Positions 43,464 through 52,564 are shown, counted from the first letter of the stretch. The stretch is DNA of 64,000 nt from CAIQPV01 sp963719855 (GCA_963719855.1 CAVRDK010000004.1:1178001-1242000); one strand, 5' to 3'. A program made the numbers and translations. The notes: generated by a model from the sequence alone, not told the origin.

Positions 43464-44075
43464 ATGAAGTTAAAGATCATGACCCTACACGCTAACGAAA
43501 ACACGCTGAAAAAAAACATATTCGAGACCATTCTTGCGCGGCGTTCCGTACGTGCTTATGCGCAAGATGAACTTGACCGCAACACTGTTCAAACATTGCT
43601 GGAAGCCGCCGTGCGTGCGCCCACGGCCATGCATGAAGAGCCGTGGGCATTCATCGTGGTGCAGAACAGGCTGATATTGAAGCAATTGTCAGATATCGCC
43701 AAGCCGCTTTTCATCGAGAGGTTGCATCGTCCCCCCCAGACAGGTGGTCATGCACCCGACATCTTCTCCAACCCGGACTTCAATATCTTCCATGGCGCAG
43801 GCACGCTCATTGTCATCTGCGCCCATCCCGGCCATTTTGCGGAAGCAGACTGCTGGCTGGCTGCGGAAAACCTGATGCTGGCGGCCTGCGCCATCGGGCT
43901 GGGCAGTTGCGTCATCGGCTCTGCTGTTGCAGTGCTGAACACTCATGAGGTGAAAGCGCAACTTGGCATTCCTGCCGAATTCAACGCTGTGGCGCCGATC
44001 ATCGTGGGCGCGCAGAGCGGAGAAACTGCCGCCACTTCAAGAAAGGAACCCTTGATTCTTGCCTGGAAACAATGA
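43464..44075 (+). CDS. Nitroreductase-family FMN protein
   Basis: 203 residues. Nitroreductase fold with IFETILARRSVRAYAQDELD and LLEAAVRAPTAMHEEPWAFIVV (FMN phosphate and ring contacts, key residues), WLAAENLMLAACAIGLGSCVIG and the C-terminal APIIVGAQSG. Reduces nitro compounds or quinones with NAD(P)H; the substrate is unknown. The start could also be the later ATG at 43479 (TLHANENTLKK). Confidence 0.85.
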   Translation: MKLKIMTLHANENTLKKNIFETILARRSVRAYAQDELDRNTVQTLLEAAVRAPTAMHEEPWAFIVVQNRLILKQLSDIAKPLFIERLHRPPQTGGHAPDIFSNPDFNIFHGAGTLIVICAHPGHFAEADCWLAAENLMLAACAIGLGSCVIGSAVAVLNTHEVKAQLGIPAEFNAVAPIIVGAQSGETAATSRKEPLILAWKQ

Positions 44076-44194
44076 ACCGCCATTAGACTGCTTGCTTGGG
44101 CTAGAATTCAAATTGGAGCTACAATCGCAAGACAGAGCCATTATATTATTATGGAACCTCTGACCAAGCACATCATGGACGTTTTGCTGAGTTG

Positions 44195-45334
44195 ATGACA
44201 GACGAACAAATTGCATACCTGATGATTGAGACGGATACGTCATCCGCTATGGCAACTGTCAACGTGCGCTGTATGGGGGCATGGATCGTACAGGGCATCG
44301 CCCAACTCGAACATCGACTGGAAGATGTTTCACGGCTGGTCGAAAAAGATCTGACAATCGACGGCGCAGCAATAACCGCGCTGGACACATCGGGTGCGTG
44401 GTTGCTGCATCGCACCATCCGTGAACTGGAACAGCGCGGTCAGAATGTCACTATAAATGGATTGCGTCCGGAATTCAGCGCCTTGATGCAGTTGATCGCA
44501 TCCAGCGCAACTGCACCGGAAACCTCCCTGCCGTCCGCGCCTAATTGGTTGGTGCGCACCGGACATCATTCATGGCACGCCCTGCTCGGCGTATCCGGCA
44601 TGCTTGCTTTTGTCGGCGAATGCGCGATCACTCTGTTGCGTTCGTTCGTACAGCCACGCCGCATCCGCTGGCGTCCCATCCTCCACAATCTGCAGACTGC
44701 CGGGTTCGAGGCGTTGCCGATCGTCGGCCTGCTGTCATTCCTGATGGGGTTCGTGATCGCATATCAGGGCGCTGATCAGTTGCAACGCTTCGGCGCGAAT
44801 ATATTCATCGTCGATCTGGTGGGGCTTTCGATGTTACGCGAACTTTCGCCGCTGCTGACCGCCATCATCGTCGCGGGGCGATCAGGCTCCGCCTATGCGG
44901 CGCAAATCGGCACCATGAAGGTTACCGAGGAGATCGACGCATTGCGTACCATCGGCGTCGGACCGATCGAATTACTGGTGCTGCCCAAGATGCTGGCGCT
45001 GATCATTGCGTTGCCGCTACTCACGGTGTTTGCTGATGTGACTGGCGTATTCGGCGGCATGCTGATGGCGCGCTCCAAGCTCGATGTCAGCTTTGACATT
45101 TTCCTCGACCGCCTCGGCGACGCGGTCAGTCTGTCCTCCTTTCTAACCGGCGTCGGCAAAGCGCCGGTATTTGCCGCGATCATCGCGCTGGTAGGGTGCT
45201 ATCAGGGATTCCAGGTGGGCGGCAGCGCCGACAGCGTCGGACGGCAGACGACGGTGAGCGTGGTGCAGTCTATTTTCCTGGTGATTTTGGCCGACGCGCT
45301 GTTCTCTGTTGTTTTCAACTGGCTCAATATATGA
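44195..45334 (+). CDS. MlaE-type ABC lipid transport permease with N-terminal STAS-like domain
   Basis: 379 residues. An N-terminal STAS-like domain (about 1-100: LTIDGAAITALDTSGAWLLHRT, key residues) is fused to the MlaE permease with motifs FEALPIVGLLSFLMGFVIAYQG, LSMLRELSPLLTAIIVAGRSGSA and IGTMKVTEEIDALRTIGV (key residues given). Moves phospholipid across the envelope with the following ATPase and MCE protein. TTG 44192 is an alternative start. It overlaps the ATPase gene by four bases. The STAS fusion occurs in many MlaE homologues, replacing a separate MlaB. Confidence 0.9.
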   Translation: MTDEQIAYLMIETDTSSAMATVNVRCMGAWIVQGIAQLEHRLEDVSRLVEKDLTIDGAAITALDTSGAWLLHRTIRELEQRGQNVTINGLRPEFSALMQLIASSATAPETSLPSAPNWLVRTGHHSWHALLGVSGMLAFVGECAITLLRSFVQPRRIRWRPILHNLQTAGFEALPIVGLLSFLMGFVIAYQGADQLQRFGANIFIVDLVGLSMLRELSPLLTAIIVAGRSGSAYAAQIGTMKVTEEIDALRTIGVGPIELLVLPKMLALIIALPLLTVFADVTGVFGGMLMARSKLDVSFDIFLDRLGDAVSLSSFLTGVGKAPVFAAIIALVGCYQGFQVGGSADSVGRQTTVSVVQSIFLVILADALFSVVFNWLNI

Positions 45335-46134
45335 GTGACGCAAGGGAGGCAATGCAGAATACCACTGCCGTGATCGAGATTCGCGATCTGAACAGCCGCT
45401 TTGGCAATAACGTGGTGCATGATAACGTCAGCCTGACGGTGCAGCCAGGCGAAATATTTGCGCTGGTGGGCGGCAGCGGCTGCGGCAAATCCACGATGCT
45501 ACGCACCATCATCCTGTTGCAACAGCCGGTATCGGGTTCTATCCGGGTGTTCGACCGGGACGTGATCGGATTGAACGACGAGGAAGCACTGCCGTTGCGG
45601 CGGCGCTGGGGCGTGATGTTTGAGCGCGGCGCACTGTTCAGTTCCCTTACGGTGGCGGAGAATGTTTGCATGGTGCTGCGCGAACACACCCGGATCAGCA
45701 CACGCTTGATCAACGAGGTCGCTGCCCTGAAGATAGCGCTCACCGGATTACCTGCGGACGCAGGTTCAAAGTACCCGAGCGAATTAAGCGGCGGGATGCG
45801 CAAACGGGCCGCACTGGCACGCGCCATCGCACTCGATCCTGAACTGCTTTTCCTCGACGAACCGACCGCAGGTCTTGATCCTCTCAGTGCAAGCGGCATC
45901 GACGAATTGGTGCGGAGCTTGCGCGATGCGCTCGGATTGACCATTATGATGGTAACGCACGACCTCGACCTGCTGTGGCGCTCGGCAGATCGCGTGGCGG
46001 TGCTGGGTGAGGGGCATATTTTGGGTGTCGGGACCATGACGGAACTCTCTCGGTTGGATCACCCGATCATCAGGGAATATTTTTATGGGCCGCGCGGACG
46101 CGCCGCGCAGGAGCAGGCATGGAAGAAAAAGTAA
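45331..46134 (+). CDS. MlaF-type ABC transporter ATPase
   Basis: 267 residues from the ATG at 45331 that overlaps the permease stop. Walker A LVGGSGCGKSTMLR, signature YPSELSGGMRKRAALARAIA, Walker B ELLFLDEPTAGLDP and switch His in MMVTHDLD. FERGALFSSLTVAENV is typical of the Mla group. It powers the MCE lipid transporter with the neighbouring permease. It overlaps the MCE gene by 16 bases. Confidence 0.93.
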   Translation: MSDAREAMQNTTAVIEIRDLNSRFGNNVVHDNVSLTVQPGEIFALVGGSGCGKSTMLRTIILLQQPVSGSIRVFDRDVIGLNDEEALPLRRRWGVMFERGALFSSLTVAENVCMVLREHTRISTRLINEVAALKIALTGLPADAGSKYPSELSGGMRKRAALARAIALDPELLFLDEPTAGLDPLSASGIDELVRSLRDALGLTIMMVTHDLDLLWRSADRVAVLGEGHILGVGTMTELSRLDHPIIREYFYGPRGRAAQEQAWKKK

Positions 46135-47033
46135 ATTTTGCCGTGGTGGGGTTTTTCGTGCTGGTGTTAAGCGCAGCACTGATCGGCGGCGTGCTGTGGC
46201 TGAGCAGCGGTAAATCCTATCGCAAGGTTTACGATGTCTATCAAACTTACATGCAGGAATCGGTATCGGGACTGAATCTGAATGCGCCGGTGCGCTACAA
46301 GGGAGTCGAGGTCGGTCGCGTGCAAAAAATTGCGCTTGCGCCGGGAAATGTCGAGCAGGTGCAATTGACGCTCGACATCGAACGCGGCACCCCGGTCAAA
46401 GTGGATACGGTGGCGATACTCCAGACACAGGGATTGACGGGCCTCGCCTTTGTCGAGTTGACGGGAGGTGGCCGTGATTCGCCTGCACTGAAGACGCAGG
46501 CCGACGAGAAATATCCGGTGATTAAAGCCGGGGCTTCGCTGATGACGCGGCTTGATTCTGAGGTGACAACTTTACTCGCCAATCTCAACCGTAGCAGCGA
46601 GAATTTCAATGCCTTGATGGATGAAGATAATCGGCACGCGTTTAAAAACACCCTGAAGGATGTCGAGGTGTTGTCGCGAATCCTTGCGGCGCGGTCGACT
46701 GTGATTGATGCCAGCCTGACCAACGCGGCACACACGATGGAAAACACCGCGCGGCTGACCGATGAGTTGCCCAAGCTCGCACAGCGGGTACAACGCAGTG
46801 CGGACGCTTTCGATCATATGTCAAACGAGCTCGCCCATGCCGGAGCGAGCGCAAGCAGCACACTCGACAACACCCGGCAATTTACCAGCGAGACGTTGCC
46901 GGAAGTGCATCAGTTGGTTATCGAATTGCGCGACCTGACCGGTTCGCTACGGCACCTCAGCGGCGAACTGGAACAGAATCCCAGCATATTGTTATACGGC
47001 AAGCCCGCAGCGCAACGGGGGCCTGGGGAATGA
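46119..47033 (+). CDS. MCE-family (MlaD-like) lipid-binding protein
   Basis: 304 residues. One N-terminal membrane helix (VNFAVVGFFVLVLSAALIGGVLWL), then the MCE domain (about 40-120) with VSGLNLNAPVRYKGVEVGRV and QTQGLTGLAFVELTGG. A long helical tail rich in N, L and R follows (130-290), longer than E. coli MlaD. Periplasmic lipid shuttle ring of the transporter formed with the two genes upstream. Confidence 0.9.
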   Translation: MEEKVNFAVVGFFVLVLSAALIGGVLWLSSGKSYRKVYDVYQTYMQESVSGLNLNAPVRYKGVEVGRVQKIALAPGNVEQVQLTLDIERGTPVKVDTVAILQTQGLTGLAFVELTGGGRDSPALKTQADEKYPVIKAGASLMTRLDSEVTTLLANLNRSSENFNALMDEDNRHAFKNTLKDVEVLSRILAARSTVIDASLTNAAHTMENTARLTDELPKLAQRVQRSADAFDHMSNELAHAGASASSTLDNTRQFTSETLPEVHQLVIELRDLTGSLRHLSGELEQNPSILLYGKPAAQRGPGE

Positions 47034-47074
47034 TCCCACCCCTTAAATTTATCCGGACGAAAGCCCACTGAACG

Positions 47075-47737
47075 ATGAACAGAAACAGACAAAAGTGCAT
47101 TCCCTGCCGGATACTCCAGGCTCTGGCATGCGCCATGCTGCTCGCTGGATGTACCGGCTTGCACGCTCCTCAAGTGGAAAGCTCTCATATCTACGTGCTC
47201 GATGCACGCGTGCCTGACAAGGCGGTGCAAATAAAAAGAGACCTGGTACTCGCAGTCAGTATGCCGCGCGCACGGCCTGGTTTCGATACGCCCCAGATAG
47301 CTTACCTGCGTCAGCCTCACGAGTTGGACTACTTTGTGTCCAATCGTTGGGCTGACACTCCGGCGCGCATGCTGGAGCCGCTGCTGATGCAGACACTAGA
47401 GCAAACCCGGAGTTTTCGAGCCGTCGTGCGAACACCTGGAGTGGTTCCAGCCAATATCAGGCTCGATACCGAACTGGTTCGCTTGCAACAGGATTTCGGG
47501 ACACAACCAAGCAAGGTACAGATCACGTTGCGGGCGCAATTGATCGACATGACTGACCAGCGGGTACTCGCCGTGAAGCTGTTCGATGAGACTGAAAATG
47601 CCGCTAGCGACAATGCATACGGCGGAGTCATCACAGCGAATCGGCTGCTGCAACGGGTGCTGGATCAACTGTCAGATTTTTGCATCAACGAGTCTGTTAG
47701 ATCGCATGCTTCTGAAATCAATACGCTCTCCAAATGA
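47075..47737 (+). CDS. ABC-transporter auxiliary lipoprotein (PqiC-like)
   Basis: 220 residues with lipobox LLAGC (about residue 26) and the ABC-type transport auxiliary domain (HIYVLDARV, PRARPGFDTPQIAYLRQPHE and YFVSNRWADTPARMLEPLL). It is likely an outer-membrane lipoprotein that docks the MCE ring, like PqiC. Last gene of the Mla-like operon, 41 bp after the MCE gene. No mlaC is present. Confidence 0.85.
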   Translation: MNRNRQKCIPCRILQALACAMLLAGCTGLHAPQVESSHIYVLDARVPDKAVQIKRDLVLAVSMPRARPGFDTPQIAYLRQPHELDYFVSNRWADTPARMLEPLLMQTLEQTRSFRAVVRTPGVVPANIRLDTELVRLQQDFGTQPSKVQITLRAQLIDMTDQRVLAVKLFDETENAASDNAYGGVITANRLLQRVLDQLSDFCINESVRSHASEINTLSK

Positions 47738-47882
47738 GCTACGGGTTGGCGCGTACAGAGAAAACTAAACACGGCGATTGATCAGCGTATTGAAACCACC
47801 AAAATGAAAAGGCTCTGAGCGCAGTCAAGGATCAAGACAAGCTCTGTTACACTGACGCACCTTGCAATACAGTATTCACCGT

Positions 47883-49766
47883 ATGCCAAAAATCATCCCA
47901 CGCAGCTCTCCCGAAGATGCCTCACAACGCCTCGTCGATGCGGGCATCGCACCGTTGCTCGCGCGCATTTATGCGGCACGTGGCATATCCGATATCCCTC
48001 AATTGGAAACCGGCCTCGCCCGCCTGCTGCCTTTCACGCAACTGAAAAATGCGCAACAAATGGCGGTGTTGCTGGCCGACGCCATTGCGCAAAACAAGAA
48101 GCTGCTGATCGTCGCCGACTACGACTGCGATGGCGCTACCGCTTGCGCCGTGGCATTGCGCGGCCTGCGAGCATTCGGCGCGCAGGTGGATTCCATCGTA
48201 CCCAACCGCTTTGAATACGGATACGGGTTGACACCGGAGATTGTTCAGTTAGCTGCGCAATTGCCGCTTCGATATGGTATCGATGAATCATTCGGTAAGA
48301 GAGAAGCGGCAAAGCAGTTGCTCCCGCAATCGGCTGGCTACGCCATAACCAGCGACTTGGCGGGCGTAGTTGGCTCGCCTAGTCGAATGGCTAGTAGTTC
48401 TACCAGTAACGTGTCGCAACAGCACCCCGATATTTTAATTACCGTGGACAACGGCATTGCCAGCGTGGAAGGTGTGGACGAGGCCAACCGGCTGGGCATG
48501 CAAGTGCTGATCACCGACCATCACCTGCCCGGCGATGTCCTGCCGGATGCGCTGTGCATCGTCAATCCCAACCAGCCCGGCTGTGATTTTCCCAGCAAGA
48601 ATCTGGCAGGGGTCGGTGTGATGTTTTATGTGTTGCTGGCGTTGCGGGCGGAGTTGCGAGTCAGAGGACAGATGACAGATGAAAAAGGACGGAAGCTCGT
48701 CGAACTGCTCGACTTGGTGGCGCTGGGCACAGTGGCAGACGTAGTGAAGCTGGATCAAAACAACCGCATCCTGGTGCAACAAGGGCTGCTACGTATCCGC
48801 GCCGGACGGGCTTGTGCGGGCATCAACGCGCTGCTGAAAATAGCTAAAAAAGATTCTGCCAAAGTTTCCAGTTATGAACTCGGCTTCGTCGTCGGGCCGC
48901 GCCTGAATGCCGCAGGGAGACTGGAGGATATGGGATTGGGCATCGCCTGCTTGCTCAGTGATGACGCTACCGAGGCATTGCAGATCGCAGCGAAACTGGA
49001 TGCGCTTAACCGTGAACGGCGCAGCATCGAAGCCGATATGCAGGAGGCCGCACTGGCCGCATTGGAACATATCAATCCGGCTGATAGCAGCAGCCTTGCT
49101 ATGTTCGACGAAACCTGGCATCAGGGCGTGATCGGCATCCTCGCCTCGCGCCTGAAAGACCGCTACCATCGTCCGGTGATCGCTTTCGCACGCTCTAAAA
49201 CCGGCGAATTAAAAGGCTCCGGGCGCAGCATCCCCGGTTTGCATCTGCGCGACGCGCTCGACCTGCTATCCAAACGCCATCCGCACCTGCTGCAAAAATT
49301 CGGCGGACACGCCATGGCGGCGGGCGTCAGCATCCGCGAAGAACACTTCGATGAATTTCAATCCGCTTTTGAGTCCATCGCGCAAAGCTTGCTTTCACCC
49401 GCCGACCTTACCAGGATTATCGAAACAGACGGCACGCTCGATGTAGCCGATTTCTCGGTGGACATCGTGCTCAGTCTGGAACAGCAAGTATGGGGACAAG
49501 GTTTTCCGCAGCCGCTGTTCGACGGCGAATTCGCCGTGCAGAGCCAGCGCGTGGTCGGCGAAAAACACCTCAAGCTGACCCTTCGACCATACTCAGGACA
49601 GGCCCTTCGGCAAGATTCAGGACAGACACTCGACGCCATCCGCTTCTTTAGCGCCGACCCCATGCCAGAACGCATTCGTGCCGTTTACAAACTCGCGCTC
49701 AACGAATACAACGGCAAAACCTCACTGCAACTCATCATCGAACATTGGGAAGCGGCCCCTTATTGA
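47883..49766 (+). CDS. recJ: Single-strand DNA exonuclease RecJ with two in-frame repeat insertions
   Basis: 627 residues from the ATG at 47883. 5'-3' ssDNA exonuclease of recombination and mismatch repair. DHH motifs: VADYDCDGATA, ILITVDNGIASVEG, ITDHHLPGD; DHHA1: GSGRSIPGLHLRDAL, KFGGHAMAAG. Between the first two motifs, at a place where family members read QLA..QHPDILITVDNG directly, lie 52 extra codons (48261-48416) carrying the hairpin module. A second insert of about 16 residues (49578-49626) sits in the C-terminal OB domain. Both keep frame and spare catalytic residues, so the enzyme may still work. TTG 47862 is an alternative start. Confidence 0.93.
   Translation: MPKIIPRSSPEDASQRLVDAGIAPLLARIYAARGISDIPQLETGLARLLPFTQLKNAQQMAVLLADAIAQNKKLLIVADYDCDGATACAVALRGLRAFGAQVDSIVPNRFEYGYGLTPEIVQLAAQLPLRYGIDESFGKREAAKQLLPQSAGYAITSDLAGVVGSPSRMASSSTSNVSQQHPDILITVDNGIASVEGVDEANRLGMQVLITDHHLPGDVLPDALCIVNPNQPGCDFPSKNLAGVGVMFYVLLALRAELRVRGQMTDEKGRKLVELLDLVALGTVADVVKLDQNNRILVQQGLLRIRAGRACAGINALLKIAKKDSAKVSSYELGFVVGPRLNAAGRLEDMGLGIACLLSDDATEALQIAAKLDALNRERRSIEADMQEAALAALEHINPADSSSLAMFDETWHQGVIGILASRLKDRYHRPVIAFARSKTGELKGSGRSIPGLHLRDALDLLSKRHPHLLQKFGGHAMAAGVSIREEHFDEFQSAFESIAQSLLSPADLTRIIETDGTLDVADFSVDIVLSLEQQVWGQGFPQPLFDGEFAVQSQRVVGEKHLKLTLRPYSGQALRQDSGQTLDAIRFFSADPMPERIRAVYKLALNEYNGKTSLQLIIEHWEAAPY
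48261..48416 (+). repeat. 156-bp in-frame insertion in recJ with covarying hairpin module
   Basis: CAA occurs on both sides (48258-48260 and 48417-48419). The left part is a TTGCCGCTTC/GAAGCGGCAA inverted repeat (48261-48270 with 48303-48312). The right part (48343-48405) is the hairpin module with inner stem GGCGGGC/GCTCGCC and outer stem CGACT/AGTCG. Its length is exactly 52 codons. Confidence 0.8.
49578..49626 (+). repeat. Two tandem degenerate CCCTTCGACAAGCTCAGG-type copies in recJ
   Basis: Copies at 49579-49602 and 49603-49626 (CCCTTCG...TCAGGACAG) are about 24 bp each and read in frame. They resemble the intergenic inverted repeat at 60888-60937. Confidence 0.65.
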
Positions 49767-49807
49767 TCCGGCCAGATTATGTTTGAAGTCCGTCCGCCTT
49801 GGACTCG

Positions 49808-50473
49808 CTACTGAGCTGATGCTTTGGTCCCATCCACTGTGATTTCCGTACGGCGGTCGGGTTGCAGGCATGCGATAGTTCGAATCTTCGTCATGCTCCT
49901 GCAATCGGTAGATTTGGTGATCGGCTGCATCTTGCCTTTGCCTTCTGCCTTGATGCGATCAGCCGGAATGCCCTTGCTCTCCAAGTAGTTCTTCACCACA
50001 TCCGCGCGGCGCAGTGAAAGCCTCTGGTTATATTCATCGCTCCCAATGCGATCCGTATAGCCGGTCACATGGATGACCTCATAATCTGTGCCAACAAGTT
50101 TGCTGACCAAGTCGTCCAGCGTTTCTTTGCTTTTCGGCTTCAACACAGCTTTATTAAAGTCAAAAAAATCTTCTTCCGAATAATTGAATTTTAGCGGCGG
50201 CATTTTTTCCTGCACTAGTGCGGACTGCGGTGGTGGTTGCATTGCGCTCACCTTGGGTAAAGGCTTCATCTCATCAGCGACAGCATCGCATTCGGCGACA
50301 GCCATCGCAGATGTCCAGTAACTGGTATGCCAGCATCCTCCAGAACCATTTTTGACGATGCTTTCCGCCGAATCTACCAGATAGCCATCATTCACAGATG
50401 TTGCCGCAGATGCCGTACCGGGCAATATCGCCGCAATAATAGCAACCAAGATTATTTTTTTTGTGGCTTCCAT
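49808..50473 (-). CDS. OmpA-family peptidoglycan-binding outer-membrane protein
   Basis: 221 residues from the ATG at 50473 (GGAG upstream). Signal peptide KKIILVAIIAAILPGTASA, a short Cys-containing region (GGCWHTSYWT, AECDAVAD), then an OmpA C-terminal domain (about 95-215) with FDFNKAVLKPKSKETLDDL, HVTGYTDRIGSDEYNQRLS and RRADVVKNYLESKGI, which carry the peptidoglycan-binding Asp and Arg. No beta-barrel is present. Its upstream region carries the 20-bp site shared with the mini-sigma locus. Confidence 0.88.
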   Translation of the reverse strand: MEATKKIILVAIIAAILPGTASAATSVNDGYLVDSAESIVKNGSGGCWHTSYWTSAMAVAECDAVADEMKPLPKVSAMQPPPQSALVQEKMPPLKFNYSEEDFFDFNKAVLKPKSKETLDDLVSKLVGTDYEVIHVTGYTDRIGSDEYNQRLSLRRADVVKNYLESKGIPADRIKAEGKGKMQPITKSTDCRSMTKIRTIACLQPDRRTEITVDGTKASAQ

Positions 50474-50877
50474 AGTTATCACTCCAAATTTATCTGACGG
50501 TCTGGCTCGGACGCTAACGCCTTACGGCAATTTACTTTTCTTTAGTAAAACGCTCCGTGCGATAGCACACATAATGAAATCAGAAATAACCGCATCGGGG
50601 CTGAATTGACAAACATTTTACTATAGATGCATCCAAACATTCAAATATTTGTTCGCCGCGAGTCGGCACAATACGCTTTACAGCCATGATTAAGAAATAG
50701 GAAAACCATGCAATACCACATAGGTGTTTGTCCTATATCATCATTCTAACTGAGCTTCCTCCGAAAAACATCCTTAGATTAGAGATGTCAGGCTTTGTCA
50801 TATAGAGTAGACATTTATCGCTCATTTTGACACACTACTGCCACAGTGCAATAGTGGGCAGCTAAAGGGGAATCCGT
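50474..50877. other. Divergent regulatory region
   Basis: About 400 AT-rich bp between the OmpA-like gene (minus) and the cyclic-nucleotide-binding-domain gene (plus). It holds the shared site at 50717-50736. No gene is supported here. Confidence 0.5.
50717..50736 (-). promoter_or_regulatory. Shared 20-bp site, second copy
   Basis: On the minus strand it reads ATAGGACAAACACCTATGTG, 19 of 20 identical to 41685-41704. The core ATAGG-N7-CCTAT is a perfect inverted repeat. It points toward the OmpA-like gene, about 245 bp upstream of it. Confidence 0.5.
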
Positions 50878-51360
50878 TTGATATTCAATCCGTTTCGTCG
50901 CCGTAATAGTACGCCCCGCATGGAGAAACTGCATGCGCTGTCGCTCTTCATCAATCTTTTGCCTGCGGAACTTGCCATCGTCGATGATATGCTGCACGAG
51001 CGCCACTACCTCAAGGGCGAAGTGATCTTCGATGAGGGCGAAGATGGCAAGGCGCTCTACATCGTGCTCGATGGCGAAGTACTGGTCTGCCGCCAGGGCA
51101 AGCCGGAAAATGGGCTCATTGCGACGCTGGGAACAGGTAGTTTTTTCGGCGAACTGGCCCTGCTTGACGACATGCCGCGCGCGGCACAGGCTCGCGCCGC
51201 CACAGACTGCGATCTGATCGTATTCTTTCGCGACGACTTTATAAGCTTACTCGACACCCACTCGCGCATTGCTTCGAAGATCGCGCGGCAACTCGCACGC
51301 CACATAGGGGCACGTTTGCGCGAACTATCGTTAAACGCCGGCATCTACCAGCACTTGTGA
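50878..51360 (+). CDS. Cyclic-nucleotide-binding-domain protein
   Basis: 160 residues from a TTG start preceded by AAGGGGAA. A single Crp-like beta-roll (about 20-130: HYLKGEVIFDEGEDGKALYIVL, key residues; GTGSFFGELALLDDMPRAAQARA) and a C-terminal helix (KIARQLARHIGARLREL). The RxAxA phosphate-binding pattern is kept, so it may bind cAMP or a similar ligand. No HTH is present. It is coupled (GTGA overlap) to the AI-2E-type permease and may regulate it. Confidence 0.87.
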   Translation: MIFNPFRRRNSTPRMEKLHALSLFINLLPAELAIVDDMLHERHYLKGEVIFDEGEDGKALYIVLDGEVLVCRQGKPENGLIATLGTGSFFGELALLDDMPRAAQARAATDCDLIVFFRDDFISLLDTHSRIASKIARQLARHIGARLRELSLNAGIYQHL

Positions 51361-52478
51361 ACATGGAGCAGCACAACGAGTCTGGCCCCATCGTATGGAC
51401 GGCGATCATCGCCACCACCTGTCTGCTGCTGTTCGTCTTTCAGAAGTTGCTTTGGCTGGTGGTGCCTTTCCTGCTGGCGCTGGTGCTTTACTACATCCTC
51501 TATCCTGCGGCGCAGTACCTCGTCAACCGGGGCATATCGCGCGATGGCGCCGCTGGCTGGACTATTGCCCTCTTTCTCATGGTGCTGGTAGTTGGGTTAT
51601 TCTTCATGGTGCCTTGGGTTACAACCCATATTGTCGATATACAGGCATCGCTCGGGCTTTATCTGGGCGGCGGTCTGCAATTGCTTACGCGCTCATTGCA
51701 CGCGCTCGAAGCAAGCTGGTCGGTGTTCGCGAAAGCGCACTTGGCCGAAACGGTGACACTGAGACTTCAAGCTTCGGAGAGCAGTATCGTTGAGTATATT
51801 GAGCCGCTGGCGATGGGCATCGCCGCCTGGACACCCTCGCTGCTGCTGGCGCCCTTCCTTGCCTTCTTCTTCCTCAAGGATGGACAGCACTTCAAGCGCT
51901 TTCTTGCTCATGCTGTGCCGAATGCATTTTTCGAGAGGACGCTCTACCTGTTGAACGAGGTCGACCAGACCCTGCACGCCTATTTCACAGGACTGATGAA
52001 GCTTGCCGTACTTGATACGGCGACGCTGGCGGGAGGACTCTGGCTCGTCGGATTTCCCAACGCGCTAGCACTGGGATTCATCTGCGCGGTGCTGGCGTTG
52101 GTGCCCTATGTTGGCACAATTCTCGGTGGTCTCGTGGTTGTCCTCGTCGCCGCGACGAATTTCTCCGATACGCCGACAATGGCCTACTGGGCTATATTGC
52201 TGTTCATCATTGCTCGCCTGCTCGACGACTTCGTCTACATGCCGCTCACCATTGGCAAGAGCTTGCATATGCACCCGCTCGTGGCGGTGCTGATGTTATT
52301 TGTCGGCGGCGACGTGGCAGGTATTTCCGGCCTCATACTGGCCCTGCCGCTACTCGGTGTGGTGATGGTGATAGGCGAAACGATCAGCAAGGTGGTGACC
52401 GACCCGCGCCTGATGGCACGGCACCGGCACGCCAATGCACTGCGGCGCAAGCTGGCGAACGCCGATCTGCTGCTGTAG
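51357..52478 (+). CDS. AI-2E/PerM-family membrane transporter
   Basis: About 373 residues with roughly eight membrane segments and the family's central LLLAPFLAFFFLKDGQHFKRFL, GFPNALALGFICAVLALVPYVG and LTIGKSLHMHPLVAVLMLFVGG motifs (key residues). Substrate uncertain: family members have been linked to autoinducer-2 export or Na+/H+ exchange. It starts at GTG 51357 (overlap with the gene before it) or ATG 51363. Confidence 0.87.
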   Translation: MNMEQHNESGPIVWTAIIATTCLLLFVFQKLLWLVVPFLLALVLYYILYPAAQYLVNRGISRDGAAGWTIALFLMVLVVGLFFMVPWVTTHIVDIQASLGLYLGGGLQLLTRSLHALEASWSVFAKAHLAETVTLRLQASESSIVEYIEPLAMGIAAWTPSLLLAPFLAFFFLKDGQHFKRFLAHAVPNAFFERTLYLLNEVDQTLHAYFTGLMKLAVLDTATLAGGLWLVGFPNALALGFICAVLALVPYVGTILGGLVVVLVAATNFSDTPTMAYWAILLFIIARLLDDFVYMPLTIGKSLHMHPLVAVLMLFVGGDVAGISGLILALPLLGVVMVIGETISKVVTDPRLMARHRHANALRRKLANADLLL

Positions 52479-52564
52479 GGTGCAGTTCCTCGCACACAAG
52501 TGGGCGAGGGGAGCAAAATGGCGGGCCGCAACCTACTGAACTTCGTGACTAATCAGGAAAACCA

